Origin: Cephalopachus bancanus
Taxonomy: Eukaryota > Chordata > Mammalia > Primates > Tarsiidae
Assembly: GCA_027257055.1 (NCBI GenBank)
Contig: JAPVLO010000097.1
Span: 1-64,000, forward strand
Length of the DNA: 64,000 bases
Reading direction: 5' to 3'
Part shown: in pieces, positions 1-12,359 of the stretch
Layout: each line of letters opens with the position of its first letter
Position numbering within the stretch: position 1 is the stretch's first letter
Made by a program: the position numbers and the translations under genes
Notes under the pieces: model-generated
What the model was told of the DNA's origin: nothing
The model's input: the letters and a program-made list of their open reading frames with translations, nothing else
Databases searched by the model: none

Positions 1-156
1 TTATAGGCATGCGCTACCACGCCCGGCTGATTTTTTGATTTATTGTAGAGATGAGGTCTCGCTGCCCAGGCGGGTCTCGAACCCGCGGGCTCAGGCAATC
101 CACTCACCTCAGCCTCCCAAAGGCGCGGGATTACAGGCTGAGCCACCAAGCCCGGC
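1..156 (-). mobile_element. Young Alu, cut by the window start
   Basis: This is the reverse complement of the left part of an Alu, ending in GAGCCACCAAGCCCGGC. It has the full T-arm-like hairpin (GCGGG 70-74, TCTCGAA 75-81, CCCGC 82-86 on the + strand) and many intact CpGs, so it belongs to the youngest type in the window. Confidence 0.95.
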
Positions 157-1494
157 ATGATATTATTTAATATAGCACTACATAGCATAAATCAGGAAGG
201 GAAAACCTTAGTAATAACACAACAAATTTCAGCAACATGGTTTCTGAATCATGTGGTTTCTTATGTCATCCATAGTACATACTTTCCTTATGTGACAAAG
301 AACTGTCTGCAGAAATATATTTTGTGAACTTACCTATGATGTGGAAAGCAAAGACATTTTAAAATTTAATATTTTATCTTTTAGCACTAGAGTTATATCA
401 TATTTTACGACTGTTTCAATAAATTTGGAAGATTCAAGAACTGGAATCTGTACCAATTCTGAGAAGTAACTATTCATCATTTATTACTTTCCCGTAAAAC
501 AAATACAGTTTTCTAGATTTCACCACTACTTTAGTATGGTGTGATAAGAAAAAGGTGCATTAATATGATTATATTTCCTCTTTTAAAGGCTTACTTTTTT
601 GTCAAGTTAAGGAGATTTGTTTGTAATATTAGGCAAAGGAGTGTATACCAGTAGGGTTAAAACTGAGAAATTTATTTGATGAATGATTTTGTTTAATAAA
701 CTTTTACATGTGCGAAGGCAATTTTGAAAATAGAGAATTTGGTTGAATGTTTTGATTTATTGATAAATTAATTTCTTATTAAAGCTATGTATATTAAATT
801 CCAACCAGAAAAAAAAATTGTCTTAACTCTTGTCATAAATATTTTATTCAGAGATTCTTTGGCTTTAAAATATGGAGGAATAATTTGTGTAGTAAATGTT
901 CATGAATCTTCAGAAACCCACTCGTAACTTTCTACTGAATGAAAATTCAGTGGTGACGACTACCGTGAACAGTTGTAGCTGTTTATACATGCTTGCAGTA
1001 GGAACTGCTTATATAGTTTTAAAAGCAGGGAAGTTGCATGTCATCAGTGTTCTCTGTGTCTACAGGACAATCAGGGCCATTGATGGCTTGTGGCAGTTGG
1101 GCCTGCTGGGATGATACATACAGTGAACGTTCCTTAATAAGATGCCGCCGCTTCGTTACTGAGGGAGGTTGTGCCTCATGACACTCACCAGGGCTGGAGT
1201 TTTGTTTCCACTATGCACTCATAGGCGATTTCATCGTTCCCATGTCTTGAAATTATAGCCCCCACATTTACTTACCTAGAATAATCATAGGAACGGCAAG
1301 GGCATTCGGGAAAAGTATTGGTGGAGGCAGTAGTAATCAGCTCAAGGAGGCTTGTGTGAGCATATTGAAGAGCCCACAATTCTAGCAAAATATGAAATGA
1401 AGAAACAGTGGCACTGCGTTTGTCAGCTTCTTACTGTTTTTGTTCACTGTTTTTGGAAGTTGTGGTTCTTTTGAACCACAGTCAGGTATAGATT
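157..1494. other. AT-rich intron, nothing recognised
   Basis: Single-copy-looking AT-rich sequence. A short open stretch at 896-1114 has no recognisable motif or codon-like pattern and is treated as chance. Confidence 0.6.
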
Positions 1495-1804
1495 TCTTTT
1501 TCTTTTCTTTTTTTTCTTTTTTGCATGGGAATCTCACTCTGTCACCCAGGCTGGAGTCCAGTGGCGTGATCATGGCCACGGCAGCCTCGACCTGCTGGGC
1601 TCAGGCTATCCTTCCACCTCGGCCTTCCAAGTAGCTGGAACCACAGGCATGCGCCATCACATCTGGCTAATTTTTCTTGATTTATTGTAGAGATGAAGTC
1701 TCCTCAAGTTGCCTAGGCTGGTCTCGAGCCTGTAGGCTCAGGCAGTCCTCTCACCTCACCTCCCAGAGTGCTGGGATTATAGACGTGAGTCACCGCTCCT
1801 GACC
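1495..1804 (-). mobile_element. Alu, antisense, older
   Basis: It starts with a T/C-rich tail, then CTCACTCTGTCACCCAGGCT, and ends near GAGTCACCGCTCCTGACC. Both monomers are present and CpGs are largely decayed. Confidence 0.93.
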
Positions 1805-2150
1805 CGGATAGGGATTTCAATTCCAGTTCCCTCTCATCTCTGTGGTGAACTTGGGAAATTAAGGAAGTTTTCTGAATTTGTTTCCTTATGTAGAGGATCC
1901 TAGCATCCCGGTTTACCCATGATACCCCAGTGCACACTTCATGTGCCCTCTTCTCAGAAGTGTCCGGGCAGTACATTGTATGGACAGTCTACATAAAGGA
2001 GTAGTGAATACCTCTCACCTTGGCTTGTTTTAATTATTGAATGAAATCTGTGAAAATGAACAGCGTGATTCTTTTGGTTTACAAAAATAACATTTTTATT
2101 ATAGCAGAGGACCCCGAATACTGTAATTATGGTGAACAATTTTATTTTTG

Positions 2151-2152
<2 letters not shown>

Positions 2153-2200
<48 letters not shown>
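2153..2200. repeat. (AC)24 microsatellite
   Basis: An uninterrupted AC dinucleotide array of 48 bp. Long pure arrays like this are usually length-polymorphic. Confidence 0.99.
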
Positions 2201-2203
<3 letters not shown>

Positions 2204-2934
2204 CTATGGGGAAGTTGCCATTTGAGAAATGGAGAGAATATTTTGGTAGCTGTTTACTCTGTGTTGGTAATCAACAGTCCCTGTATTTTGAAGGGAATAA
2301 TTACTACTGCATTTGTGTCATTGGAGAGTTCTACTGCACCGCTCTGTGCATCATTGTTTCAGTGTTACCATCTGTTTTTTTTTTTATTAGTTTGGAGGCT
2401 GTGGTAGGTACCCGCGTGACAGAGCATCATGTAAAATTAAGGGCATCTCTATTGTTGGACAACATGCATTTTACCTGTCTTGGAACAACATGGTTCTACT
2501 ACTGAAATAATAATTTATGAGAGTAAATTCTATAGTGCTGCTATTGCTTAACTTAAACTTTTTGCTAGAAACGGTGAATTTAGTTTACTACCATATGGCT
2601 TGATTCTGGAATCGTTATAGATGCTAATTCAATTTTTTTCATTTACTGTGGGATTTCCAACTTCTTAGGAGGTGGAAATAATTTGTTATGCTATAGTAAG
2701 ATGATTAATTGAGCATTAGACTCCTACAGAGCACACTGAACCATATTTATGCCAAGAACTTTGGTTGTTTAAAATGTGAGAGCTTTTAGCTTCAACCATT
2801 CGGCTTGATTTAGTCATCTTTCATCAGAAGATTTCTGGTTTATATGCAAAGACAAGAAATTATTAGTTCATGAATTTTAAATCTTACCGTACACAATAAT
2901 TTTGACAGGACTTTTTATTTGTGCCATTCATTTT
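2201..2934. other. Intron, nothing recognised
   Basis: No repeat family or exon signal is evident between the AC array and the CT-rich tract. Confidence 0.5.
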
Positions 2935-3027
2935 CTTCTCTCTCTCTCCCTCCCCCTCTCTCCCTCCTTCTTTCCTTCCCTCCCTCTTTCCTTCCCTCCC
3001 TCTCTTTTTCCCTCCCTCTCTCCCTCC
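2935..3027. repeat. CT-rich simple repeat
   Basis: A polypyrimidine tract of mixed CTCT, CCCT and TTCC units with almost no purines. The purine strand is (GGGA/GGAA)n. It could form triplex-type structures, but no function is shown. Confidence 0.95.
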
Positions 3028-3949
3028 AAAAACAATGTGAATGGGGGAATATACAACGCCATTGGAGGAACAGACTGCAGTTAGGCATTTTTGGTGAACT
3101 ACTTTACACATAGATCATAGGTATGCTACTTATGAACACATTCTTTTATGTTTATGAGAGATGCTCAGATAACAGTTCTTTGGTTTCTTCTTTTTTTTTT
3201 GGTGTGTGATCCTGATTAAAAGCTATATGTCTTTTTAAAGTTCTGTAATTCTGTAATTCACCCTTTTTACTCATGTTTGTAGATTCTGCCACTTGAATTC
3301 AGTAGTCTGTGTAGATGCTGATGCCCTTTCCAAAATGAAGAATCCAAGAGCAGGTTTGTGGTAGGAAGTGGAAAAACAAGAAGGTCAGAAGTTGGATGTA
3401 CTGGCCTCAAGCTGTTGGTAGGACATCCAGGTGGAGGTGTCCCCCAAATGGTTGTTTTTTTCTCTGATTCACCTGTGCACATTCAAGGGCACAGGCATTC
3501 TGGAAGCCCAGACAAGCAACAGATCCAAACTGATAGTTGAAGGTAGGTGGGATGAGTTCCTAGAAGGAAGTGTTACTTGTGCTGACTCTTGAGGGTCATT
3601 CGCCAGATGAAGAAGGCCCACTTCATTTTCCTTTCTCTCTCAAACACCTCTATCAATCTTTGAAAGTCATACCCATTTAAATGTTTGTTCCATAAGAACA
3701 TAGGCATTCAATATAGAATATTCCAAACCAGCCCACCTAGCAAAAGGGATATAGAGAGATTTTTCCCTTGCTGGCACTGGGTTAATTCATCAGGGCAGGT
3801 TAGGAAAATACCAGGATGAGACCTGGCACTATTGGGTGCTTGGGATTCCCAAGAATGGCTTGGTTCAGCTGGTTTTTCTGTGATCCCTTTTGGAAGTATT
3901 AACTCTCTTGATGATGATCTCTCACCTGATGACTGTACTCAAACCAGAA
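3028..3949. other. Intron, nothing recognised
   Basis: Contains a short poly-T at about 3190. No coding or repeat family was recognised. Confidence 0.5.
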
Positions 3950-3965
3950 GAGAATGTGAAATTTC

Positions 3966-4255
3966 TAGCCTGGCTCAGTGGCTCACGCCTATAATCCCAG
4001 CACTTTGGGAGGCTGAGGTGAGAGGATTGCCTGAGCTCACGGGTTCGAGACCAGCCTGGGCAACTTGGCGAGCCCTCATCTCTACAATAAATCAGAAAAT
4101 TAGCCAGGCATGGTGGCATATGCCTGTAGTTCCAGCTACTTGGAAGGCTGAGGCAGAAGGATCACCTGAGCCCAGCAGGTCGAGGCTGCGGTGGCTGTGA
4201 GTGTGCCACTGCCTAGGCAATAGAGTGAGACTCCAACTCAAAAAAAAAAAAAAAA
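3966..4255 (+). mobile_element. Alu, sense, with long target-site duplication
   Basis: Runs from CCTGGCTCAGTGGCTCACG to GAGACTCCAACTC plus A16. It is flanked by AGAATGTGAAATTTCTAGC (3951-3969) and AGAATGTCAAACTTCTAGC (4255-4273), a 19-bp duplication with two differences, as expected of L1-driven insertion. Its B-box region reads CGGGTTCGAGACCAGCC, intermediate between old and young types. Confidence 0.95.
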
Positions 4256-4384
4256 GAATGTCAAACTTCTAGCAACTCCCAAATATGCAATGGAAGTGTT
4301 GCTGCTGTTTGATATCTGCATGATCGTGGAATCGCCTCAGTGGAACCAGAAGTCCTTTTGTCTTAGCACACCAAGTCAAGCAGT

Positions 4385-4490
4385 TGACGTATATGGACAC
4401 TGAGGTTCAGAGAGCCACTGGCATTTAGCAAGCCTGGGGGCAAAAGCAGAGGAGAGCTTGAGACCCTTAACTGAGCCTTGTTCTTTTTCC
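4385..4490 (-). mobile_element. MIR fragment (weak)
   Basis: Short match to the antisense MIR pattern 'ACTGAGGTTCAGAGAG' followed by a degraded tail. Too short to be sure. Confidence 0.4.
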
Positions 4491-4514
4491 ACATAATAAA
4501 TTGCTTAAAAGTTT

Positions 4515-5690
4515 TTTTTAATCAATAACTTTATTGAGGAATAGTTTACATACTATAAAAGTTACCCTTCTAAAGTGTACAATTCAGCTTTTTAGTATAT
4601 TCACTGAGTTGTGCAACCACCACCACTGTAATTCCAGAACATTTTTATCACCAGCAAAAAAAAAACCTTGTACCCATTAGTCATCGAGTCTCATTTCCCT
4701 CTCTCCAAGCATGACAATCACCAACTTATTTTTTGTCTGTATGAATTTACCTATCCTGGACATTTTGCATACATGAAATCTTACATGTGGCCTTTTGTAA
4801 CTGTCTTCTTTCACTGAATATAATGTTTTCAAGGTTTGTATTGTAGCATATATCCAGACTTCATTCCTTTTCATGACTGAATAATATATCATGTGGCCCT
4901 ACCACATTTTATTTATTCATCTGTTGATGGGCATTTAGGTTGTTTCCTCTTTGGACTATTATGAATACTGCCTATATGAACATTTGCGTTCAAGTTATTT
5001 TGTGGACATCTGTTTTCATTTCTCTTGGATACGTAACTAGACCTGCTAGAGTAGACCTGCTGGGTCATATGGTTACTTTATGTTGTTTAATTGTTTGAGG
5101 AACTGGCAGACTGTTTTCCAGAACGTCTGTGCCATTTTACATTCGTACAACAATGTATACGTTTCTAATCTTTATTGTGTCTTTGATTGTAGTCATTCCA
5201 GTGTGGTGTGAAGCAGTATCTCATTGTGATTTTGATTGGTATTTCCTTAATAAGTAATGATGTGCGTCTTATGTGTTTGTTGCCATTTGTGTATCTTCTT
5301 TGGAGAAATGTTTATTCAGATTCTTCATCTATTTTAAAATTGGGTTTGCATCTTTTTATTGTTGAATGTAAGAGTTCCTTGTGTATTCTGGATACAAGTT
5401 CTTTATCAGATAAATGCTTTGCAAATATTTTCTTCAGTTATGTGGGCTATCTTTTCATTTTCTTGATAGTATCTCTTGAAGCGCAAAAATTTTTAATTTT
5501 GATGAAGTTCAAGTTAATTTTGTTGTTGTTGCATATATATGCTTTTGGTGTTACATATAAGAAACCACTGCCTAGTCCAAGGTCACAAAGATTTACTCTT
5601 AGATTTCCTCCCAAGAGTTTTATAGCTTTAGCTCCTGTGTTTGGGTGTTTTGTCCATTTTGAGTTTATTTTTGTATAGATTACTTTTTAA
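4515..5690 (-). mobile_element. L1M-type LINE, 3' end, antisense
   Basis: The reverse complement matches the old L1 3' UTR (TTTATTGAG, GTGTACAATTCAG) followed by the 3' end of ORF2. Antisense hallmarks include ATTCCAGAACATTTT, TGCTGGGTCATATGG, TTCTTTGGAGAAATGT and TTTTGAGTT. It is 5'-truncated and heavily mutated. The open frame at 5208-5678 is only the antisense strand of this element. Confidence 0.93.
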
Positions 5691-7324
5691 TGATGATTTA
5701 TTTATGTTTTTCAGTATTTCTCCACATGAAATTTTATAAAAAGCTTTAAGAAAAACTCCATTTTTCATTCTTCTCTGTCTTATGTTTGGTCATTTGGGGG
5801 ACTCTACTTACTGACAGAGTTATTCATTTTAATTTTTTTTAACCTAATGCTATTGTGAGCTGAAGAATACACATGTTCTCTTTTACAGTAGCAAATACAA
5901 GTCAGTGTAGTGCTGAAGGCTCTTGCTCTGTTAACCTGAACAGTTGGTCTCTGTTCTAGAACAATATCTTCATTTTCTGAGAACATTTGTTTGGGATCTT
6001 GCAATGAAAGCATCTCTCTTCCCATCAGCCTCTTATCTGCACAATAAACAAAGCTACTGAGTAGAGGGCAAAAGCTGAAGACATGCAGGTGACTTAGGAA
6101 CTGCTACATCCCATATGCTGAGTGCTGAAAATTAACATCCATCCCCAAGTGGAGTTTGGGCAACTTCTTCAGTCTGTTCTCTTCTTCAAATAATATGCTA
6201 TCAAATTTTATTACAAAGTCATCTATTTTTCAAATTTTCTCATTAACACAGGTTGTTTTTCTCATTCTTTAATATGCTTGGCTCAGCAATTGGTGATACT
6301 GCTGTTTTTGTTAGTAGCATGTTTTAAATTTAAGCATGTCAATATCTCTTAACATGTGCTTCATATTTCAAAGAACTGCCACCCTGAAATATCACATCTC
6401 GTAAAAAGCTGACTTGGAATTTTTGCATTCAATTCACATAAATCGTTTTCTAATCTTTGATTGTTATTTTGGTATAGTTAGCTTATCAGGTTGTTAAAAA
6501 TTATTTTGTTATAAATAGCTTAGTTTCACACTTGATGGTATTGTATATATAAATTTAGAACTATCTGATATATGCTGCCATAGTTGTGATACAAAGGATA
6601 ACAGACATTATAAAAAGTCATAAAATCATTTACTTAGCTGTTTAGCTAGAACAACAGATTTGCAATACAATTTTTATTTTTAAATGGTAGATCAATAAAT
6701 GATTTTCTTGTAGTGGCTCAGTAATTTAGTGTACTGTTTGGCAAAGCTGCTTCCAGCACTTCAGAGGAATTCCCTCCCCACTGCAAATTTTTTTTACAGT
6801 TTGCACCTGCCTTAAATATGGTTAGAAGCAACTTTCAGCCACATGGGGTTGCATTCTGGGGCAAGTTGTGAATTGCTTGAAGTTCTGTTACGGTGACCTT
6901 CCGCGAGAGGCTTGGTAAGCTTCACCAGGGACAGGAAGTTTGCTGTATTTTGGAATGCAAGCAAAAATATTGGCACATTGTTTCTCCAGATGCCTTTAAG
7001 AGCACTTTTCTTTCTGTGCAGAGTTGGGAGGGTGGGCTGTGTATGAGGAGAGATTTGCCGTGTGGGTTGGCTTGTGTCCGAAGAAGGAGCCCTTTCAGAT
7101 CCAGATCTGATTACAGAAACGAAGAAATCAAGCTGCAGCCTGGGCTGCTTTTGTTTCTGGAAATAAGGGAAGGCTTCTGGGTGTTAAAAAGATGTTTGTG
7201 TCTGGGTGAGCAGTCATGAACCAGAGAATATGATCATGGAAGGAGGTTAAGGCATGTGCTGAAGTACAGCAGGTAGCAGTTTTAATTTCTTTCTCAAGCA
7301 GTGTCTTCTTAATTGTGGGCTACT
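5691..7324. other. AT-rich intron, nothing recognised
   Basis: No clear repeat family. The reading frame at 6893-7219 has no family signature. Confidence 0.5.
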
Positions 7325-7470
7325 TGGAGGCACTCACATTTATTGAGGGTTCACTCTGTACCAAGCAGTGTACTTTCCTTAAATGAATTATTTAGTCCTC
7401 ATAACTGCCACTGAGTCAATGAGTTGAGTACTGCTGTTACCCCATTTTACAGAAGAAAGTACTGAAGGTT
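7325..7470 (-). mobile_element. MIR SINE, antisense
   Basis: Antisense MIR core and tail: TTTATTGAGGGTTCACTCTG, TAGTCCTCATAAC and CCCCATTTTACAGA. Confidence 0.8.
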
Positions 7471-7563
7471 TTTGGTGGAATTTGCTGCCAGTCCACACAG
7501 AACCCAAATTCTTATGTGAATTTTGGACAAAAATTTTAAGTATTCTTTCTTTTCTCACAGCAC

Positions 7564-7642
7564 TTTCCTTTCCTTTCCTTTCCTTTTTCCTTCCTTCCTT
7601 CCTTCCTTCCTTCCTTCCTTCCTTCCTTCCTTCCTTCCTTCC
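7564..7642. repeat. (TTCC)n microsatellite
   Basis: Tetranucleotide array with a TTTCC start and a degenerate CCATCCAC end, lying against the tail side of the next Alu. It probably grew from that Alu's A tail. Confidence 0.97.
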
Positions 7643-7659
7643 ATCCACTCACCCATCCA

Positions 7660-7941
7660 TCCACATCTCACTCTGTTGCCCAGGATGGAGTTCAAGTGGC
7701 ATGCTCACAGCTCACCACAGCCTTGACCTCCTGTGCTCAGGCGATCCTTCTGCCTCAGCCTCCCCAGTAGCTGGGACTACAGGAATGCACCACTACATCC
7801 AGCTAATTTTTTTTATTTTTTTGCAGAGATGATGTCTTGCTATGTTACCCAGGCTGGTCTCAAACTCCTGGGCTCAAGCAATCATCCTGCTTCGACCTCC
7901 CAAAGTGCTGGGATTACAGGTGTGAGCTACCATGCCTGAGC
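7660..7941 (-). mobile_element. Alu, antisense, older
   Basis: Starts CTCACTCTGTTGCCCAGG and ends GGTGTGAGCTACCATGCC. Both monomers are present. The expected T tail is replaced by the TTCC array. Confidence 0.93.
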
Positions 7942-8899
7942 CACCAAACTTGGATTTAAGTATTCTTAGTTAAAATAAATGTTGTTTTCCATATCTTTAA
8001 ATGCATATTGCTTGAGAACTTGCTTCTCTCCCTCTAGGGCTTCTCGCAAGGTATTTTTCCTCAAAGAAAACATAGGAACTAGAGCCCTGTTGTTCCTAGT
8101 TATGATACTAAGTTCTGTCTTAAATCTTAAGAAAGCATCAGTTGTAAGAGGCATTATTATTAAACATATATATAACTAAGGAAGAAAAAATATGCCACAT
8201 AAACTCTAATGGTGCTTTTTACCACCGATAATCTTATTTTATATGTGTTAAATAAACTCTTTGAGACTTATTTAGACATACATTTTCACACTTGGGCTCA
8301 TATAGACAATAATGAATACGTGAAATAAATTAAGATATTTCTAGGGCTTCCTTATATTCAGAGTTGAGCTCTTCTACATTATTTTCCCACACAGGTGCAG
8401 AAGTTCATGTATTTCTGCACAATATGTTCCTCTGTTGCCATCAAGAGTGTTGTTGACACAGCATCTCTTAGGAATGCTACCATTGGCTCCAGAAAATTCC
8501 AAGCTGCTGACAGCCATTCTACAAGTTCTAGTGGGTATGCACAGGCAAAGAGGATACATCGTAACTGCCGCCTGGTCAGCAGGAATTGGAAGACATATCC
8601 CAAGTTTGGAGAGTCATCATAGACTCAAAACTTAGTATTGTCATATTAGAGGAAGAAACAAAATCAAAAACCTGGATTTCTTAACTTCATCACCTTTAAT
8701 GGGGTTTACCATTACATTTCCGCAATATGTTTGTGTTAATTATTAGTCTTGATAACAGAGTACAGGCGGTATATGAAGTACAGTATTAAGCAGAGCTGGC
8801 TGGTTAATTCTCTCTTGAAAATTTGAACTAGGAAATATCAATAGCCCTGGATCTGAAGCTAAAATACCATGATGCAGAGAGATGCCAAAAGCCCATTCA
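7942..8899. other. Intron, nothing recognised
   Basis: Short frames on both strands at about 8379-8635 were read, but neither translation resembles a known family. Confidence 0.5.
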
Positions 8900-9029
8900 T
8901 TACAGGCATGTGGAAGCTGTATGGTCTTTAGCAAGTTATTTAATATCTCTGCCTCATTTTCTTCAACTAAAAAGAAAGAATGATAGCTTCTTCTTCAGAA
9001 CTTTTTGATTTAATGAGTTAATATCTGTA
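8900..9029 (+). mobile_element. MIR SINE, sense
   Basis: Degraded MIR: TGTATGGTCTTTAGCAAGTT, CTCTGCCTCATTTTCTTCAA and TTTAATGAGTTAATATCTGT. It runs directly into an Alu fragment. Confidence 0.75.
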
Positions 9030-9161
9030 GAGCCACCATGCCCGACTAATTTTTTTTTTTTAATTGTAGAGACAAGGCCTTGAGCCCCTGGGCTCAGGCA
9101 GTCCTCCCACCTCAGCTTCCCAAAGTGCTGGGGTTACAGGCATGAGCCCCCACACCCAGCC
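9030..9161 (-). mobile_element. Alu fragment, antisense
   Basis: AGCCACCATGCCCGACTAAT, poly-T, GTAGAGACAAGG and then the left-monomer end GAGCCCCCACACCCAGCC. It lacks most of the right monomer. Confidence 0.88.
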
Positions 9162-9924
9162 TTGGAGAGGTTTCATGGGACTGGAGAAACCTCCTGAAGT
9201 GTCGCCTTATCAGTAGTCAGTTGACTTAAGCAACCATGGGCGGTTTTTCCATACACAAAATTTACCCGCTTCAGGGTCTTGATCTCTTGAGCCAATTCCA
9301 TGCTAATCTGATGTCAGCTGAGCATAGAGCCAAGGCTCTTATTCTCACGTAATTTTGTTTTTCTCTTCCATGTTCTTTTGGGAAAGAACTCTACTCCTCT
9401 CTCCTCTACGGTTGCTCATGTTAAATAACTGAAGTTATAACCGTGGGGTAGAGAAAGGGGCCCTTAGAATTCTGTTGGCCTGCTTTCTAGGGCCCAGCAA
9501 GGCTTTAGACCCTCAGGTTTGTTGTCTGTCGAGGATCCTCTGTAGTCATGCTGCTTAAGCTCTTGGTCTTGCAGCTGATAGTGTTGCTCAGTAAAGGCAA
9601 TGGCATGTGGTCACAATTAGGGCAGTGGAGTGAGGGTGAGACTCAGGATCAGTATGCACACCCCACCACTCCCCAGAGTCCTTACTAAAATAAGTCACTG
9701 TTACTCATGGGAGAGCATGAAGGGGGGCAGGAATCAAAGCTGTGCTGCTTCTGTTCCCATCCTTTCCCATCTAATTCCTGTGACTGGAGATCCTGCTTAG
9801 AGGGGACATTGTGCCCCCAAATTAGTCATCTCGGGAGACTAGATACTTATTTTAGTGGCAGTTCCCTTAAAATCTTTACTAGCATTCATTCATATCTTGA
9901 AATCTATCTTGGAAGGGATTAACA
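9162..9924. other. Intron, nothing recognised
   Basis: No coding or repeat family was recognised. Confidence 0.5.
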
Positions 9925-10030
9925 TTAGAGTTTTCATTTTACAGCTAACAAAACTGAGATTCAGCAGTTAGGTAGTTGCCCAAAGGTGGAGTAATAGTTC
10001 CATGATAAACTCACAGATCAGCCCGAATTT
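9925..10030 (-). mobile_element. MIR fragment, antisense
   Basis: CATTTTACAGCTAACAAAACTGAGATTCAG with GTAGTTGCCCAAAGG, typical of the antisense MIR 3' half. The ends are uncertain. Confidence 0.65.
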
Positions 10031-10707
10031 CTAATTTTCATATGTTTTAAGTGTTAGCTGACTGGGAACTTGACATGAGTGTGTTCTGGACACACCTATG
10101 TTGCGGGTCTGGAGAGAATGGGGGATCTGGAGAGAATGGAGAGTGGGCATTGTCTCCAAGCCCTGGTCCGCCACAGCAGCTCTTGTGCTCACGGCTCTCT
10201 GAGGGCAAGAGTCAATTTGATCATGGGTTCAGCTGCCTCTAGGGCAGAAGGGCCTGTGTGGAGGAACGGTAGCTGTCATCACAGGAGCCAGGCGCGTGGC
10301 CAAGGTGAAGGAAGTGTGAGGGCTTAGCAAGACCTGTGGAAGGAAGTTCATGGAGGGAAGCCATCAATTCACACGGCTGGTGGCATGGGAGCCTCGCGTT
10401 AGGCCAGAGCAGACAGACTTTCTCTGACAGTTACAGCCTGCTTATTTTTGTCTTTTGTTTAGTTGTATATTGGAGGCCTTCTTCTCCTTTCCTTATTTTT
10501 TTTTAAACTGTGAGTAGAAATGGCAGCTGAAGTTTATTTCTTTCCAAGTAAGAAACAAAGACTGTAGAAATGGGAGAGTGCACGTATATTTAGTTCCTCA
10601 TAGTTTTGGTGAGAGCAGTAATTTGTTCAATATTTTTTTTCCTATCTTAGACTATATTAATGCTGGGTTTTGGTTATTTTGTACTTTTGGGCATTAGTTC
10701 ACTGATT
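10031..10707. other. Intron, nothing recognised
   Basis: A short local repeat of GGAGAGAATG near 10110-10140 (two copies) is the only structure noted. Confidence 0.5.
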
Positions 10708-10996
10708 TATTTTATTTTATTTTTTATTTTATTTTTTGAGTCAGAGTCTTACTCTGTTGCCCAGGCTGGAGTGCAGTGACGTGCAGCCTCGACTTGCTGG
10801 GTTCAGGCCATCCTTCTGCTTCAGGCTTCCAAGTCGCTGAAGCTACAGGTACACACTACAACACCCAGCTAATTTTTTTTATTTATTGTAGAGATAAGAT
10901 TGCCCAGGCTGGTCTCGAACCTGTGGGCTCAGGCAATCCTCTTGCCTCCACTTCCCAAAGTGCTGGGATTACAGGTGTGAGCCACCGTGCCCAGTC
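10708..10996 (-). mobile_element. Alu, antisense
   Basis: A (TTTTA)n tail, then GAGTCAGAGTCTTACTCTGT, ending GTGAGCCACCGTGCCCAGTC. Some bases are missing in the right-monomer region. Confidence 0.94.
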
Positions 10997-12253
10997 AAGT
11001 TCACCATTTTAAAGAGACAAGTTCAGCTGCTTTTAGAAAGAACACTATGAAGGTAATAAATGCTGTTTAAAGGGAAGCTCAGTTTGCTTAGTTTAAGAAT
11101 GTGAAGAGCACAGAAACTGAGTAAAAACTCAGTTCTGAATAATTTAAAAGGAAAGCATTCTTCAAAAGCTCCCATTTGCTATTATTTACATTGAAAATTT
11201 AAGAAAGTAGAGACAGCAACTAATCATTCTTTCTCTAATTTTCTTCTGTTTGAAAGCCCCCTATTTTGCTGTCTGTAGGTAGATCTGTCCCCACATCTAG
11301 AGGTAGGACCACCTCGACTTTCTCAGGGGCATTCCGTCTGGTAGCCTGTTTCAGGATTTGAGCATCGTCCTTGATTTGGATAGTCCCTGATGCTCATTTT
11401 CTTCTTTACCTCTCACTCCTCTAGAAAGTCATTTTCCATTGTCATCTCTGGTTATGGAGTTCCAGACACCAGAGAGCTTGGGATTACCCCTCAAATACTT
11501 GCAGACCATAACCCCTTAAATGCTTGCAGTTACCTTCTCCCATTTCCTTTCTGTTGTGGGACTAATTGCAATTACAGTTTTTATGGCTTTTCTCAGCTCG
11601 TTCTCAAGCACCCAGCATAGTTCAGCATGCTGGACTTGCAGGACACTGGAGCAGGAAGGAATCACTGGCATGGTCTCATCCCATCCTCTTCCTGTGATGG
11701 AGGAGGCAACAAGCACAAGGGCCAATGTCCTCTTCTTGACGTCGCTGCTGAGTAACAGTTGAAATACAGCCAAAGCCCATGTCTCCTGTTTCTGTCTGGT
11801 GCTATTTTCACTATAACATGTTGCTTTGGTTGGTTAGACTTGTTTCTTGCCCAACTGTCATTTTATCATTTTGGTGATTGTGTATCATTATGACGGCCTA
11901 AATCCATGTGTGAAACAAAGAACCACATGATTCAGTTACTTTCTCTCAACCCATATTAAATGTACAGGTGCTAGGTTGGATAGACTTATAATTTCTCATT
12001 TAATTCCATGATAACCTTTAAAGTAGCTTTCACATCCACTGGCTCAAAAAATAAGACTTGCTTTAAGTACTATAGCTAGCAAGGAAAGTGATGAAGGTTG
12101 GAAACGGTTTCTCTGTCTTCAAAAGCTCTGCCCTTTTAATACTTCTTAGTTATATATTCAGAATAAATAAATCTCTTATACTTGAGATATTCGTCCATGT
12201 TAAATTTGAAAATGTCTAATCAGAATAACGGACTTTTAAAAATACTATTATCC
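10997..12253. other. Intron, nothing recognised
   Basis: Overlapping frames on both strands at 11516-11773 show no family motif. Confidence 0.5.
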
Positions 12254-12300
12254 TATTTCAAAGTGCTGGGATTACAGACGTGAGCCACCATGCCCAGCCA
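12254..12300 (-). mobile_element. Alu 5'-end fragment, antisense
   Basis: Only about 45 bp: CAAAGTGCTGGGATTACAGA to GCCACCATGCCCAGCC. Confidence 0.85.
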
Positions 12301-12359
12301 CATTTTAAAGAAAATAAGAAGAGCAATCCATTATATTTGCCCAGTTACTTAGAGTAGAA

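Noticed and set aside
2041..2505. 154-codon open frame (+) with a Thr-His run
   Set aside because: Its length comes from the AC microsatellite, which has no stops in that frame.
2935..3027. Regulatory triplex or promoter at the CT tract
   Set aside because: Only composition supports it. Such tracts are common and no other signal is nearby.
5208..5678. 156-codon open frame (+)
   Set aside because: It is the antisense strand of an old L1 ORF2/3' region, has no coding motif of its own and no splice or start context.
8379..8603. Minus-strand frame with a protein-like composition
   Set aside because: No recognisable family, no splice sites or poly(A) tail, and a competing open frame of the same length on the plus strand.
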